A stretch of 64,000 nucleotides of DNA from Adiantum capillus-veneris (taxonomy: Eukaryota > Streptophyta > Polypodiopsida > Polypodiales > Pteridaceae). The DNA lies in the NCBI GenBank assembly GCA_014529385.2, contig CM043961.1:10232978-10296977 (forward strand), written 5' to 3'. Of this stretch, positions 44,351-57,588 are shown piece by piece. Position 1 is the stretch's first letter. Each line of letters opens with the position of its first letter. Made by a program: the position numbers and the translations under genes. The notes beneath the pieces are model-generated. The model saw nothing but the letters and a program-made list of their open reading frames with translations. It did not search any database and was not told the DNA's origin.

Positions 44351-46931
44351 AAACCTATGAGGGACAAACAATTACCAACCAGCAATGTTTTCACCAGATG
44401 ATCATCCTCCTTCTTGAATTTGAAGCGAAGGAAAATAGAGCAGGCACTATGGCTCTATCACCAACATTTTCACTTCATTTCCAAGAGACCACCAAGGTAT
44501 ACAGTTCCCAATCATGCCGTGGCTTCCACCTTCACACAAGAATAAAAAAAGAGGGGATTACAAAGGTGAACCACGCACAATACATCTACCCAACCCTCAG
44601 CTGATGTGAAGAAGCCAAAGAACATCACATTTTTGGGAGCTCCAAAAGTGCTCACCAGAACGGCCTATCATGATATAGTCCAAGTATAACATCTATTGCT
44701 TGCCCCATACAAAAATTTATGGTTGCTCAATAAGAAATATGAAGAACCAGAAGTACAAAAACGGGCTCCACCAGTGGCAACAAGACTATGGACTCGATTA
44801 GTTGATGTACCAGCTCAAGAACCCACATTCGCAATAGCAAAAGAAGAAGGTAACAGAGAGGAGGAAGTGCAGGAAGAGGAGGACACTCCTCTTGAAAGAA
44901 AAAGAAAATAAAAAGGGAAAGCTAAGGTAGATGAAGCAAAACACACCAAGAAACATAGGCCAACAATAGTTATTGAAGAACTAGCACAAAGAATGGCCAA
45001 AAGAGGACTTCAAAAAGACTATGAAGAAAAGTGGAAACCTTCCCCAACAAAGTTCAAGGTTAGGACCAAAAACCCAATGTTTAAAATTTAAGATGATCCT
45101 ATGGAAGGTTTGGAGCATCTTTACCAACAAGAAGAACATCAAAGGGAACAAACAATACAAAAACAGAGTCCGAGCCGACCAAAGCTGTTGAAAAAGAGCA
45201 AGCGGATGGGCCAACCACAATTGAGGCTCATGAAATGTCAATGGATCAACCTAAAGCAAGCCACTCAAGAAACTTAGAAAGTTTGGATGACATAGAGGAA
45301 TATGCTCGGTATGCTCATGATGTGGGAGGAGATAAAATGAAAGAGGGGATGTACACATGCCACCACCAACTCCACAACCTCAATCAAAGGTTAAAACGTA
45401 TACATGAAACGTTTGAATTATCAACAACCTTTAATGATGCTACAAAGAGGCTATGGAAGCTAAAGAGAAAGAAATCGTCCAGCTACTATCAATAAAATCA
45501 GCAGCAAATCTAGAGACTCTTTTATCTCAACATAAAGAGCAGGAACAACAATATATAGAAACCACTTCTTCTCTACAAGAATCAAGTTCTACGATACAAC
45601 GCCTACAGATTCATCTTGACATTGCAAATACACAATTGGCCCAAGCGGAAGCACGATGCCAAGAACAGAATGCACTTTTGAATTAGCCCCAGCAGTAGCC
45701 ACACTACATGGCACATATGATTCTTATCAAACAATGGAGCAGAAGGTAAGGACTTAGAGATGGATCTAAAGCTTGAGAAGATGCAAAGAAGAGACTTGTC
45801 AATTAGCTTCATGCAGTAAGAAGACAACTATCAAAAGTAGATTTCTCAGCTTAATGAGGAGTTAAGCAAGGCTAATGAAGCTGTTGTGGTGCATGCAACC
45901 ATGTTGGGAGGTGAGAAAACCACTACCACAATGCAAGATAAGGATACCCTTCAGGTCATGATCTGGAAGTTCCAAGAGCAAAAGAGGCTAGTCTTCCAGA
46001 GAATGAATTTCTCAATCAGAAGTGTAACCTTCCACTACTCCAAAAAGCCTGACTGCTGAGGAGGAGGCCGTTTTTAAGAATCAGATAGAAGAGTAAACGG
46101 AGACCATTTGGAAGGAGGGAATGCAATGGGAAGAACAAATTATAAACTCAATCAATGTCAATCTACTCACACCCCCAACCAATGAAACGTGGCATCAGCA
46201 AGCTCTCCCTTATCCTCTCATTAAATTCAAAGTCCTCAAATCAAAGAAAGACTGCTCAAGGATCTCCAGGCAATTCCTTCACTACAGCACCCCAAATGGT
46301 GCAAGATCTGGCTTAACCAGCATCCCAGGTATCTCATTTTGTTCACAAATGCACCATTACTAGTCAAGAAGGATCCTGTGTAGTGCTAAATATTGAGAAT
46401 CAAAAATTGGCAACAACACCTTATCCTCCAACAAAAAAGACCAACTTGGCATAACTACCCCCGGTTTCCACCACCTCCAAATAACCAATTGACAGAGTCC
46501 TACATGGCGGAGACACTATCTTCGACTACATAGCTATTTTGGGGGAAGCCCAGATTTGGCATGCATTATGCTAGAGTGCAAAGATGCTCCTCACTTGTTT
46601 GCAAACCTTGGCATAATCCATAATGCATTTGGCATACATTATGCTAGTAAAGATTGTGAAGATGCTCCTCACTTGTTTGCAAACCTTTCATAGGGCAGAA
46701 CAAACAGATTCTGCATGGATGTGCTTCCTCGAAGGTACACAAGGTCTATGGTATGATCTCTTTGGTCAAGCATCTAAAGAAGTCCTTCATGGATTATACG
46801 CAAGGGCCATGTTTCTCCCATCATATTATATGCAAACATTTGAAGAATCATTCTACACGGGCTTTTTCACTTACAGATCAAAGATCTTCGGTCCTATCAT
46901 CACAAACCTACGGGCTCGCTTTGTCAGCTAA
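44351..46931 (+). pseudogene. Extra ORF of GypC, right of LardF
   Basis: The stretch with TTKVYSSQSCRGFHLHTRIK near 44.49 kb is the degraded match of GypA ATFTQ/HAQYV at 15.65-15.75 kb at DNA level. Downstream are an acidic region (EEGNREEEVQEEEDTPLERK), helical coiled-coil-like sequence at 45.3-45.7 kb (LNQRLKRIHETFELSTTF), and a C-terminal part to about 46.93 kb that GypA lacks. Function unknown; heavily decayed. Confidence 0.6.
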
Positions 46932-47093
46932 TCAACAATGGAGATGAAGAATGCAATCTTTGTCCACCAAAGACAAAGAGCTGCGTCTCAAGTACCACCA
47001 AGGTCTTGAGCATCAAGCAAAGAGAACGGCAGTGATACAAAAACCCGACCACTACTTAGCACCCTAAGTAGTTGTGTCACGAACGACACATGC

Positions 47094-47107
47094 AAGGATG
47101 GGAAGAA
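47094..47107 (+). other. Polypurine tract of GypC
   Basis: AAGGATGGGAAGAA immediately before the TG of the 3' LTR. Confidence 0.75.
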
Positions 47108-48049
47108 TGTGAGATGCTCAACTAACAAGAGAAAAAGAAGAGAATCAAGCAGGACTCCACACATTTTTTCAAGTGTAATCAAACCAGTTTTATTATTTGA
47201 AAATCCCACAAGTCCAAAGCCGTTGTAATATTATTGAGTACCAGTGAGTTTAAAGGGGCCAATGGCTTTCATATTTGTAATTCTATGCAGTTTCTTAATC
47301 TTATACTAAGCCCCAATTAGCTAGGAATCCATTTTTACACCTTTTGTAAGGTATAAAAGCCAAATTTTGTAACTTTAAGACCTAAGTTTGGATAATAAAG
47401 AGTAAGTGTTGATCTAGCAGCTCAATGGCTATCTACCGTTTCTTCAATCTCTTGTCCCTCTCGCGTACAATATTGTGTTGCTCTTCTGAGCATACCAATA
47501 CGTTCACACGAAAAAGCTCTCTTCTCTAATGTAAGTTTCTCGTGATAAAGTGTGCTTTTAGTCATTCCCATCTACAAGTTGTTTTTTGTTCCCTATGCAC
47601 AAGACACGCACTTAAATTGGATTTTGACCTTAGGGATAGATAGAGCAAGTCTAGGAAGCTATAGAGCCCTTCTGGGACCAAAATTGACAACCCTAAAATA
47701 GGACGTTTATCTTATGAGCGCTTTTTTCCAGGTGTCAAAAATGACATTTGAGCACATGAGAGCGTAGAGGATACCCTGCACATGCTAGATGTTAAGTTTC
47801 ATTCCATTTGGAGACCTGTAGTTACACAAATTTTTCTGGATAAGATTGCGGTAGAGAAAGTAGCTTTTGGTGTCTGTTGAGGACTTACATAAGTAGAAGC
47901 AACATAGACTTGGGTTTTCCAAGAGATTGGCTATCTCTTGTAGCCTCCATGCACTAATTAGATCAGCTACGTCCCAAAGGTTGACATTTTATGTCTGTGG
48001 TTCTTGCTTTGCTAGCATTGATAGGTGAGGCTTGGCAGCGGACCGACAA
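47108..48049 (+). repeat. 3' LTR of GypC
   Basis: TGTGAGATGCTCA to GGACCGACA, 942 bp. TATAAAAG at 47352-47359 and an AATAAA signal near 47393. No PBS follows, so it is a 3' LTR. Closest to the GypB LTR. Confidence 0.85.
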
Positions 48050-49308
48050 TCCTCTATCTGTCTCCCATCAATAGAGAGATGGAGTGCTTGGTTTGAGAAG
48101 TAACATTGAAGAGAAAATATGCTATCAGCATTCCTCCATGATGATGGTTCCATAACCCTCCTTGCACTTTGATGTTGTTGATGATGCCATTAGGCCGAAA
48201 ACTCGACCTCTAGCAGTCTAACCCAAACTTTTGTTCCAAAAAATCAAATTATTTTAGCTACAAAGTGATAAAATGATTAGCTCATACCAAGTGGCCCAAG
48301 AAATTTTAATAAGTGACCATCAATTCATTTTGATCGCCAAATCTTACCCACTTTTTGTTATAAATGGCCACTAATGTAAGAGACCAATCATCTTTTTTTC
48401 CAAACAAAAAATATATAATTAATTTTAATTAGTGAACAAAAGGATGCTCAACACTATATCCATGCCCTTTGGGTAGGCCAAAAATCCATTTCATCATTTT
48501 CAAAAACTATCTTACTCTTTGAGGTTTGAGCCTTTAGATGATATAAAGGCTAAATAATGTAATCTATGTTATATTATATACCAATATTAAAAATGCATGG
48601 GTGGCCTTACACATGGCTACAAAGCCCTACAACCACGGCCTGCTCCTCCCTATTTCCCCTCACTTTGCCCTCGACCAGCAAGGGTTGACCAAAATAGTCA
48701 ATGCAGAGTCAACACAAGAGGCTTGAACCCAACCCTTGATCTCACAAGGTTAATTATCTACCACTTTGCGTGCGTGTGTGTAGCTAGGGATAGGAAAACA
48801 CAAGCTACAAGCCCACTCAAAACTTGGATGACCAGCACTACCAGTCACGCTTACCTACAATGTGGCTAGGAGGTCAATAATTATCTATTGCCCCTCCTCC
48901 CAAGCCATGTTCTCTCCCTCTCTCTACCCCCCCCTCTCTTGTGTATGTTGCACCACTGTGTTGTGTGTGTGCACACGCATGTGCTTTAGGCAACTTCTAC
49001 AAGCTACACTAATTGGAAGAGCTTATCTTGATGATGACCACTAGAGACATGAAGGGATCTTAGACCTTCTTGCTCGGCTGACATCCAACTTGCCAGACAT
49101 GTTCTCACTGTTATATATGGAGATTGGCCCACATGCTACCACAACTTTAGCTGCTGCATCATTCAATTGAGCATATCTCATTATGATATCAATTGTCGAC
49201 CAACAACATGATTTTGTTCACGCAAAGCAATCATGATTTGGAGTGACACTCATGTTTTACAAGATGGAGTATTTTGCTTCATCACAGTATGGATGGAGAC
49301 AATAATGG

Positions 49309-49369
<61 letters not shown>

Positions 49370-49754
49370 AAACTTCTCTCTCTATTGTCTACAAAGATGC
49401 CTTTATTAAATAGGTGATGGCCACTTGACATCTTGACAGACTTCCTCTCCCCCACATGTTGCAATTAGTAGGGCTTAGGAGGGTGCATGAGAAGTTGGAC
49501 TGAGAGAGAAGCAATAGGGATTCATTTTTCTAGGTCTCTATAGAGATCAATCTCAAAATTAATCCCTCTAAGGTAGAGTGACACACTCAAGGTAACCCTA
49601 CCCTACCACCTTCATTTTAAATGCTTGATGTTCCCCCTCCCCTGCTCTTTGTACCTTAAGTTGGGCCACATTAGCTCTATCTATCTCCCAGCTTGCATGC
49701 TTACATCTTTCCACACACCCATATTTATTGAACCGATTTCTCAAATGGGCAGAC
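48050..49754. other. Unassigned AT-rich sequence
   Basis: No domain, RNA gene or LTR pair recognised. It contains the CT/CA microsatellite at 49311-49371. Short open frames here have no protein-like features. Confidence 0.4.
49311..49371. repeat. Compound (CT)n(CA)n microsatellite
   Basis: About 35 bp of CT followed by about 28 bp of CA. Confidence 0.95.
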
Positions 49755-49925
49755 CAGATGTGGGGCTCCCCGCTTGCCAAGCCTCACTATCTTATTGTAG
49801 TGATAGTGAGAACCATGAACATAAATGTCATACCATGGGATGGAGTCGAGTCAAGTCATGCATGGAGGCTATGAGAGATTGTTAGTTTCTTAGAAAACAC
49901 TCAATTCCTATCTACTCAAAGCTAC
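49755..49925 (-). repeat. Relic of a GypB/GypC-type LTR end
   Basis: AAGCCTCACTATC, GAACCATGAACATAAATGTCA and GCATGGAGGCTA-GAGAGAT align to GypB at 18131-18245. It is strongly diverged, so an old fragment. Confidence 0.6.
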
Positions 49926-50112
49926 ACTTAACTACATGTCAGAGGTAGCAAATGCTAGCTACAACACTGCAAGAAAATCTCATCGATTCACTAAGAAAAC
50001 AAAGTCCAAATGAGATAAATATTTGGAGATGCAATCAATTTATAAGGGAGAAGAATCGTGGCCTCAATTACTATGAGAAATGATCTAAAATAGAAAAGGC
50101 AGAAGTGATACA

Positions 50113-50298
50113 TTGCTATCAGCACCAATCCTTGAAATCAACATGGACCATGGGAGTTATTTAGAAGATACTCAATCGTTGTACAAAGATGCAAGAATGG
50201 AGGTTTCTATAAAGAGTAAACAGGTGACTTTAAGAATCTTACCATCCTTTTTAGGTGAATATGAGAAAATATCTGAGGTAAGAATTATGGCATCATAG
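50113..50298 (+). pseudogene. Relic of the gag-protease linker of the GypA clan
   Basis: SAPILEINMDHGSYLEDTQS, SLYKDAR and LRILPSFLGEYEKI match GypA near 7.27-7.43 kb (SAPIEEVWLDNL, VQSLYGD, LTLKITLLLG). An isolated fossil fragment. Confidence 0.55.
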
Positions 50299-52883
50299 TG
50301 TAATTCTATTTTAGTCAGAGTGTAAATGGGACTCATGATTTTGATCATAGAATATGCATAATTGAAAATATCAATCTGAGATATGAGTTAAAAATTAAGA
50401 TTCTCTTAAACCGTATTAAGAGTGACAAATACTCTATCATTAATTTTCAGCTAAGCTTCATAAAATGCCAGGAACTTTAAGAGTTCATGTTTAGAGTTAA
50501 GAAATGCGTCTCTTCTCTAGACCACATAGTCTATTCTAATTGTTATGGCTGTCACATAGCTCTACACTCCCTCACTCTCCTTATACACATCAGGGGGTAG
50601 GTTTTTAGCCTTGCAATGGGGTAACAAAGATTTTGCCAGATGGTAGGTACTTGAGATAGTTTTCCATATTTTGCTTGTCATCAATCTTTAGTATCTCCAT
50701 CGTTTTTCACTGTGTTACTTTGTCATCTGTATATGAACATCCTGAGGTATAGTTTTTTTTTAACAAATTACTTGTATTATTGCTTGTGTGGGTAACAATT
50801 AACCTATAGAGAAGTCAGTTCATACTCGCATGAATAAGTGATGCAAATAGTGAATAAGATAGGGATTTTAGCAATATAATTATAGGGAGGGAGAAAATAT
50901 GAATATCCTAAAGAACATATACATAAAAAAACGATGGTAGGAGAGAAAGAATTAGAGAGGGAAGAGGTAGATACAAAAAAAAGCAAAAAATCATATGTTG
51001 TTAGTAGTAGTGAATCATTGTGTACCAGAAATAATCAACTTCAGTGACTACTATATCTTATCAAGCAAAAGCAGGACTATAGTTTCTTATTGAATTACCA
51101 AGTGACTGCATATGAAGAAGAATTTTCAATTTAAAACTTTTGTATTCTTGTAAAATTCTTGCTAAAGTAGAAATTAGACAGAACCAACCTAGCCTCGAAG
51201 TTGTATTAGCAAAAATCCAAAGTATCAACCATTAGAGCAGAAGATATTATCGGCTTAGCAACTAGAAAAGAGACTAGAAGATTTGTCAGATCAGAGTCAC
51301 ATCTATCAAAATATGGTAGTAAGAACCAGATTTTAACTCAAATCTTAGAATATGTATGTATATATAGGTTTATCGATCAAATCTAGATCTTCGACTATAC
51401 ACAGCAAGGACTTCCAATCCTTTATAGGGTCTCATATCTCCTAGGATTTAGCCCAGGTTAAGTACTCTTGTAAAAAACCCAATATAACTAGCAGATGAAG
51501 TTTGTCAAACTAAGATAGAAAATCTAAAAACCAAGTTTATTTGAATCCAAAGATATATCCAATGACGAACCTGGCATTCTTCATATCAGTTTTTCAAACT
51601 TGGACCAGTTTAAAGGCAGTTTATCCAAGAGCCAAAAGCCAAACATTAATCCAGTAATCAACAGCATGTTATATGTCGTATTTTTTGTAAGTCAAGGCCA
51701 GCATGACAAAGTCCAGCAAGGTGAGCAAAGAAGTAAAAAAGATATTGCTAAAATCAGCCAAGAGAAGTATTAGCCAGTGCTAGAGAAGTACCAGCTAGAA
51801 CCAGAGCCAGCCAGCAAACAGGCTACCTCAAACCATACCCAAATATAGCGAGTTTATGAGAGTAGAATTTAATCCAGAAAAATGACTAGCCACATCCAGA
51901 GACTTGGACATGTTTAGGTAGTAAAGCACCAAAAACCAAATCAGTATCCATATGTTGGTCAGATTTTATGCCAATTTTTAGTAAACCATCAAGCCTAGAA
52001 TATGTATGTATGTTTTCATGATAGGCAACCAAAACTACTACAGAGATTGCATAAATTAGCTTAATAAATTCTCAAGCTTCAGTAAAGTGAGCAGGCGTGG
52101 AGACTAGCAAACAAGTTTTTAGCTCTTTCTAGTCAAAAGACCAGCATAATTTTTTTTTAAAATGCTTCATGTTTTGTGTCAAGATTAGTTATCAACTTTA
52201 CTCAAAAAGGTCTCTAACATAAAATATGACCAGAGTTCATCTATAAAAAACCAGTATACCATAGGTTGGTCAAAATCTTAGTGTTAGCATCCCCCATCTT
52301 TTATACATCATAAGCATAAGGTCCTGCCAAACCTAGATTAATATATATCAACTTTTCTCAAAAAATGCCTCCAACATAGAACAGGGCCAAAATTTGGCTT
52401 TTTCATACAAAAGTGCAGGAATAGTAACCATTCTAACCATTTATTATGCTCTTGGCCTCGGCAATTTCCACAGTTCTTTCAAATGTAGCAGGCTCCTCTT
52501 GATCTCCCATTATAGGCATATAACAAGTTTAAAGTTTTTGTAATAGCAGGAATGTATGATTTAAATAACCCTTCAACATTAGATTATAACCGGTATATCA
52601 TCAATTAGCATTAGTAAAAGGTTAGTTTAGAATAGAAGCTAATTAGGTAAAGCCCAATGTGGTAAAGTGCACAGTACACACTAATCATGGTGAATAAAAC
52701 CATTGAAGTGGAAGCAACAGATATGGATTACTGCAGAGTCTAGCATCAATCTGACCTTACTCGCGCATTCTTCTCCTATACCAAGTCTAAGTGAGGGAGG
52801 AGAAACAATTCCTCACCTTATATAGTGGAAGAGGCAATGGAAATCATAAAAACGTCCTCGGTTTAGATGTGTTGCAACAGCCT
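50299..52883. other. Unassigned AT-rich sequence with a diverged two-copy repeat
   Basis: No coding sequence recognised. ATCAACTTTACTCAAAAAGG at 52191 and ATCAACTTTTCTCAAAAAAT at 52347 start a diverged repeat of about 156 bp. AGAATATGTATGTAT recurs at about 51.35 and 52.0 kb. Confidence 0.4.
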
Positions 52884-53063
52884 AGCCTCAAACCTGAAGG
52901 AGGTTTTACTGCTAAGAATGCTATCGAGAGATAGAGGCAAAAAAATATGTGCCATGCCACCCACAATCAAGCGAGCCTCAAACCTGAAGGAGGTTTTACT
53001 GCTAAGAATCCTATCGAGAGATAGAGGCAAAAAAATATGTGCCATGCCACCCACAATCAAGCG
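52884..53063. repeat. 90-bp direct tandem duplication
   Basis: Two copies (52884-52973, 52974-53063) that I see differing at one base, so this is a recent duplication. Unit begins AGCCTCAAACCTGAAGGAGG. Confidence 0.95.
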
Positions 53064-53639
53064 AGATCATGAAGCACCATGAGTGAAAGGAGAAGAGTCC
53101 CATCACGACAGAGTTTGTTAACCAGAGTGTAATTGCTTTATGCGAGAAGGGAAGGAAACCTAGCTTTTAATTTCCTTTATGGGTTTTTTTTTTAAAGGGA
53201 TTGCTCCCACTGAGCCCATGTTCAAAAATTGGTTCACCCTAAACCATGCTAACCAAGATAGCAGTGTAAGTAATAATTGGAATCAAGGACCCAATTAGAA
53301 TCACCCTATGAGGTAACTACAAGTGTGGCAACAAATATTGAATTAAAAACCCTGCATCGGTTTATGCCAAGAGGAGCTATAAGAGGTACTCATTCAACCA
53401 TGCTCACCAAGACATCATAGTAAGCCAACAACAAGGAACTCAAATCTCAATTTAGTAATTTCAAACTCAAGGTGGAGAACCTTATGCTAAGAGTAGGCTA
53501 CTTGTAATCATGCAGCAATAGTGTCAAAGGATAAGTCAACTGCCAGAAGGTGTATTGGGTAAAGTATCAGCTCTCTATATAGTTTGGGTAGCATTACCAA
53601 TAGGTTGAGTTATTGTAACTAGAACTAGCTATCATGGTC

Positions 53640-53641
<2 letters not shown>

Positions 53642-53703
<62 letters not shown>

Positions 53704-53704
53704 G
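53642..53704. repeat. Compound (GT)n(GA)n microsatellite
   Basis: About 40 bp of GT followed by about 23 bp of GA. Confidence 0.95.
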
Positions 53705-54464
53705 CGAGATAAGAAATTGCAGCAATCACTAGCTACTATGACTCGTCATTCTATAGAGCTTGTTGGCTATGATAGTCATTGTGTAGGTTTGCCTATGTTA
53801 AGCAGGTGTGTGTGCACTCTACGTGGATTTGTCTGATGCACTTGTGGCGCAGCAAGGAATGCAAGGGGGTGATTGTTGTGCACATATTGTACGATGCTTT
53901 GCACTGTGTTTTTAAGGTGATTTGAGTTCCAAAATTAGTATTTTCTTACCAAGCAATCACATGTGAGCGTCTAACATGTTATTCATTTATGTTACCTAAC
54001 ATTAGAGGAAATAGAGAGAGGGATTTGAGAGCGTCTAACATGTTATTCATTTACACAAAATGGTATAGAATGGGAGAGAAAAGTAATGCAAAATTGTTTA
54101 GTGATTTAAAGAGACCTTAATAATATACAACTGGGAAAAACATATCCCTTTACATGTTGTCATTGTCTATGAGATGGGGGAGAGACAAATAGTATCTTAA
54201 AACAGAGAGAAGGTTTTGGGGGGGGGGGGGTGGGGTTCAGCTACTCTCTATAAGGGGACACAAACCAAGATAATGGTTGTAAATGGACTTTTACAACCAT
54301 TTTGTATTATGCATAGAGTATCCTATAATATGAAAACATTATTGTTGCCTTTCTATCACCGAGGTCATTCTCACATGGTTGAAGCTTTTGCTTGAAAAAT
54401 TAAAATGCAATCGGTGTGTTTATCAGTGTTAGGGTGCAGGTGTTACCCAAGGTTACCATGTCCT

Positions 54465-54467
<3 letters not shown>

Positions 54468-54531
<64 letters not shown>
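54468..54531. repeat. (TG)n microsatellite
   Basis: About 64 bp of pure TG, ending in TTGTTGTTGT. Confidence 0.95.
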
Positions 54532-54532
<1 letters not shown>

Positions 54533-55149
54533 GTTGTTGTATTAAACTTAATACATATACACAAAAGAATATAACATTCAAAAGACAACTGGCTTTAGAT
54601 AGTTGTACAAAGGTTTGTACAAAACTGATTGAGTCTTAGATTCATTTTCATACAATATAATGAGAAGAGGCATCATTATAATGATTGTATACAAAAGAAA
54701 TGGAGTTGAGGAGGTCATCCAGGTTGAATCAATAGGGATCTTCAAAGACGGACAATAGCTAAGCCAAAATACTTTTAAGTAAAGATAGCATTCTCACCTG
54801 CATTCATATAAACAAAACAACAAATTCGTTCGCATTACAAGTATCAGCGTACCTATCAATTTTTATCCTTGTCCTACTCAAAATATTTTAACTTAAACTA
54901 CTATCCAAAATAGTTTTATTTTTTTCAAGAATTTGTAATCATCAGAAGACCATCACCCCTTCTAATTGAATTCTTTTTTAATTACATTTCAAGTTTTCAT
55001 AATTCGAGTTAACTGTATAGATTAACTTTCCCCTAGAACAATAATAATTCATCAGAAGGCCATTACCCTCCTAATGAAATTGGCAAATTGTAATCTATTT
55101 TTCAGCATTTTATACGTTTTTCATAACCATAATTACACCATATTCTTTA

Positions 55150-56733
55150 GGAGAACATCAACAAGATTTATGAAACATTGAGAACATAGAGGGTGAACTT
55201 AATTGATGATAGCAACATAATTGTTGTACTTCATTAACATGGCATGAACAATACTTTTGCAAGAGAGATAGAGATTAGAGAACTTGACAACAGTTAAGGA
55301 CCGGATTTATGTGGAGCCGGTCCCACCTCCAATATACATTTGTATTATAGATTCTCCCATCAAGAGAGACTTGGTACAATAAAATCTTTGTGCTCCTTGT
55401 GACCTAGGTGATGCCATGAAGATGGAAGCTTCATGTATCACGAGCATAACATAGAATTTGTAAAAAGCATTAACTATCCCCAACCTTAGTCCCAAGGCCC
55501 AAACACCTTTAAAGGTGGAGAGAGCTAGCAGGGAATGAGGTTAGAGAAGAGGAAGAAGAAGCATTCATAGGAGAAAGAAATAGTTCCTCACTTATCATCA
55601 CTCTTCTTGCTAAGCATATGTAATATCATAGTAATGAAGATGGAGAAGATGGCAAGCTTAAGCATTGAAGCATGGCTCTTGGTTGGATTTGCATTCCATA
55701 GCCAAGAGTGTTGGTGTAGGCTCTCACCTTCTCTACTAGCTTGGAGAAGGAGATGGAGCTCTTGCACTTTGCACTTCACAGAACGAGAGTGTGTGTGGGT
55801 GTGTGTGGGAGAGTATACCACCCAAGAAACACCCCTTCTTGCTTTGGTCTACTCCCCTCTTCTAGCTCAACTTGGAAGCTCATTGGACCTCTGCAAGCCT
55901 AGCCAATCACATGCAGATTGCATATCAAGCAAAAAGAGTAGTCTTCTGACAAGCATCCCCCTTTCCCCTTTGAGAGAGAGGAATTGATAAATGTAAAAGT
56001 TTTTAATTAAATCAATTAAATAATCATTGGACCCCTTGGGAGGCTAACCAATAGGCTTTAGGCACACCATGAGGGCAACATGGGTAGGGGCTTGACATGT
56101 GTCCTTGCTACCTCTTGAGGTTTGGGCTTACCTTGTGTGTGTGTGTGTGTGTGTGTGGGTGTTCTCTCTCATCCCCCTAGCTTTAGGGCTCACCCCACCT
56201 CGTTTGTAGGGATTTGTTGACTTTTGGAACACAAGCACCTTAGTAAGCAAGCACGACAAAGCACCTCAAGCTTGGGTAGTGTTCCCACAAGCACCTCAAG
56301 CTCCCTAGTTGGCAAGCATGACAAGCACCTCAAGCATCTTAGTCAGCAAGAATGACAAGCACCTCAAAGCACCTTAGTCATCAAGCACGACAAGCACCTC
56401 AAGTATCAATAAGGAAGCACAACAAGCACCTCTTTGTGCCAAGTTCCCACCTCAAGCATAGCCCTAGCTTACCTAAGGTCAAAGGACTTTTAACACTAAC
56501 CTTTGGAGGTCTTCAATGAAGCTAACCCTAAGATATTTAAGCTCCATTGGCTAGCCTTGCTCTTTGATAGACCATCTCTCATTTGGACCCCTTTACCATT
56601 GGCCCCGTGTTGAGGTAGATCTGTAAGCACATGTCTATATTCTAACCCTTGTTCCCGTTTATTCTCCCACATTAAATGATCAGTTTAATACGAGAAAATC
56701 GTTGCGGTTGGTTAGATATTAGATATTATGACA
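55150..56733 (-). repeat. Minus-strand chromovirus LTR (ChrG), about 1.58 kb
   Basis: Starts on the minus strand with TGTCATAA at 56733, preceded by PPT-like AGAGAGAGGTAA (56734-56748), so it is a 3' LTR. Over most of its length it is the reverse complement of the ChrE LTR (shared CCTACACCAACA-CTCTTGGC, GCAAATCCAACCAAGA, GTATTGTTCATGCCA). The left end is fuzzy. It contains a (GT)n run at 56134-56157. Confidence 0.75.
56225..56440 (-). repeat. AGCACCTCAAG repeats inside the ChrG LTR
   Basis: Five to seven imperfect units of about 35-45 bp built on ACAAGCACCTCAAGC and AGCAAGCACGACAAGC. Not seen in the ChrE LTR. Confidence 0.75.
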
Positions 56734-57588
56734 TTACCTCTCTCTAGAAATCATAGTTGTCCTTGTCTATGAGGTAGAAGAGATAAAGCCTTAGTCGTTA
56801 GTCAATTTTCCTTAGAGGGTAGAGGATCCCTTTTTACCCTACGACATCACTCCAAGATGGACGACTAATCCATTTGGTGCTTGGGAGATGTAGCTGCCGC
56901 AAGCATGTCTGCTCTTTAGTCCATTTCATTCTCCCAAGTAGAGTGACAAGTTTTAGTTGGTGTCATAAAATCTAATATCTAACCAACCCAAATGATTTTC
57001 TCATGTTAAAAAATTGTCCTTTTGAAGATGCTAAATGGATGCAAGGAATATAACTTAAGGATTGGATGAACCTTGTCAATGCTTAAGTGCTACATTAGAG
57101 TAAGAAAATGTACAAATTTCTTTTAAATGACCAATATTTTTGTCTTAATAAGACTAGTTCTCTTTTTCTTCTGCACAAAATTAAGTAGTGTGCATACTTA
57201 GAATCATGTTTGTGATAACGATGTCTCTCAAACACCAAGTAAAACTTGTCACTCTACTTGGGAGAATGAAATGGACTAAAAAGCAGACATGCTTGCGATA
57301 GCTATGTCTCCCAAGCACCAAATGGATTAATCATCCATCTTGGAATGATGTCGTAGGGTAAAAAGGGATCCTCTACCTTTAAGGAAGATTGACTAACGAC
57401 TAAGGCTTTATCTCTTCTACCTCATAGTCGATAATGACTTTGATTTCAAGAGAGAGGTAATGTCATAAAGACTAATATCTAACCAGCCCAAATGATTTTC
57501 TCATATTAAACTGATCATTTAATGTGGGAGAATAAACGGGAGCAAGGGTTAGAATATAGACATGTGCTTACAAATCTATCTCAACAAA
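56610..57588. repeat. Inverted repeat made of two opposed chromovirus 3' ends
   Basis: The left arm (56610-56968, minus) and right arm (about 57233-57588, plus) each contain about 230 bp of internal 3' sequence, a PPT and the first ~125 bp of an LTR. LTR starts lie at 56733 (minus) and 57461 (plus). The arms are very similar (shared GTGACAAGTTTTA-TTGGTGT, GGATCCCTTTTTACCCTACG). The centre holds another LTR start fragment at 56961 (plus). Confidence 0.75.

Larger units (their letters stand above)
53064..55149. other. Unassigned AT-rich sequence with microsatellites
   Basis: No gene recognised. A 25-bp direct repeat (GAGCGTCTAACATGTTATTC) lies near 53.97 and 54.03 kb. A G-run lies at about 54218-54236. 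A diverged duplicate (ATCATCAGAAG-CCAT-ACC) lies near 54.94 and 55.05 kb. Confidence 0.4.
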
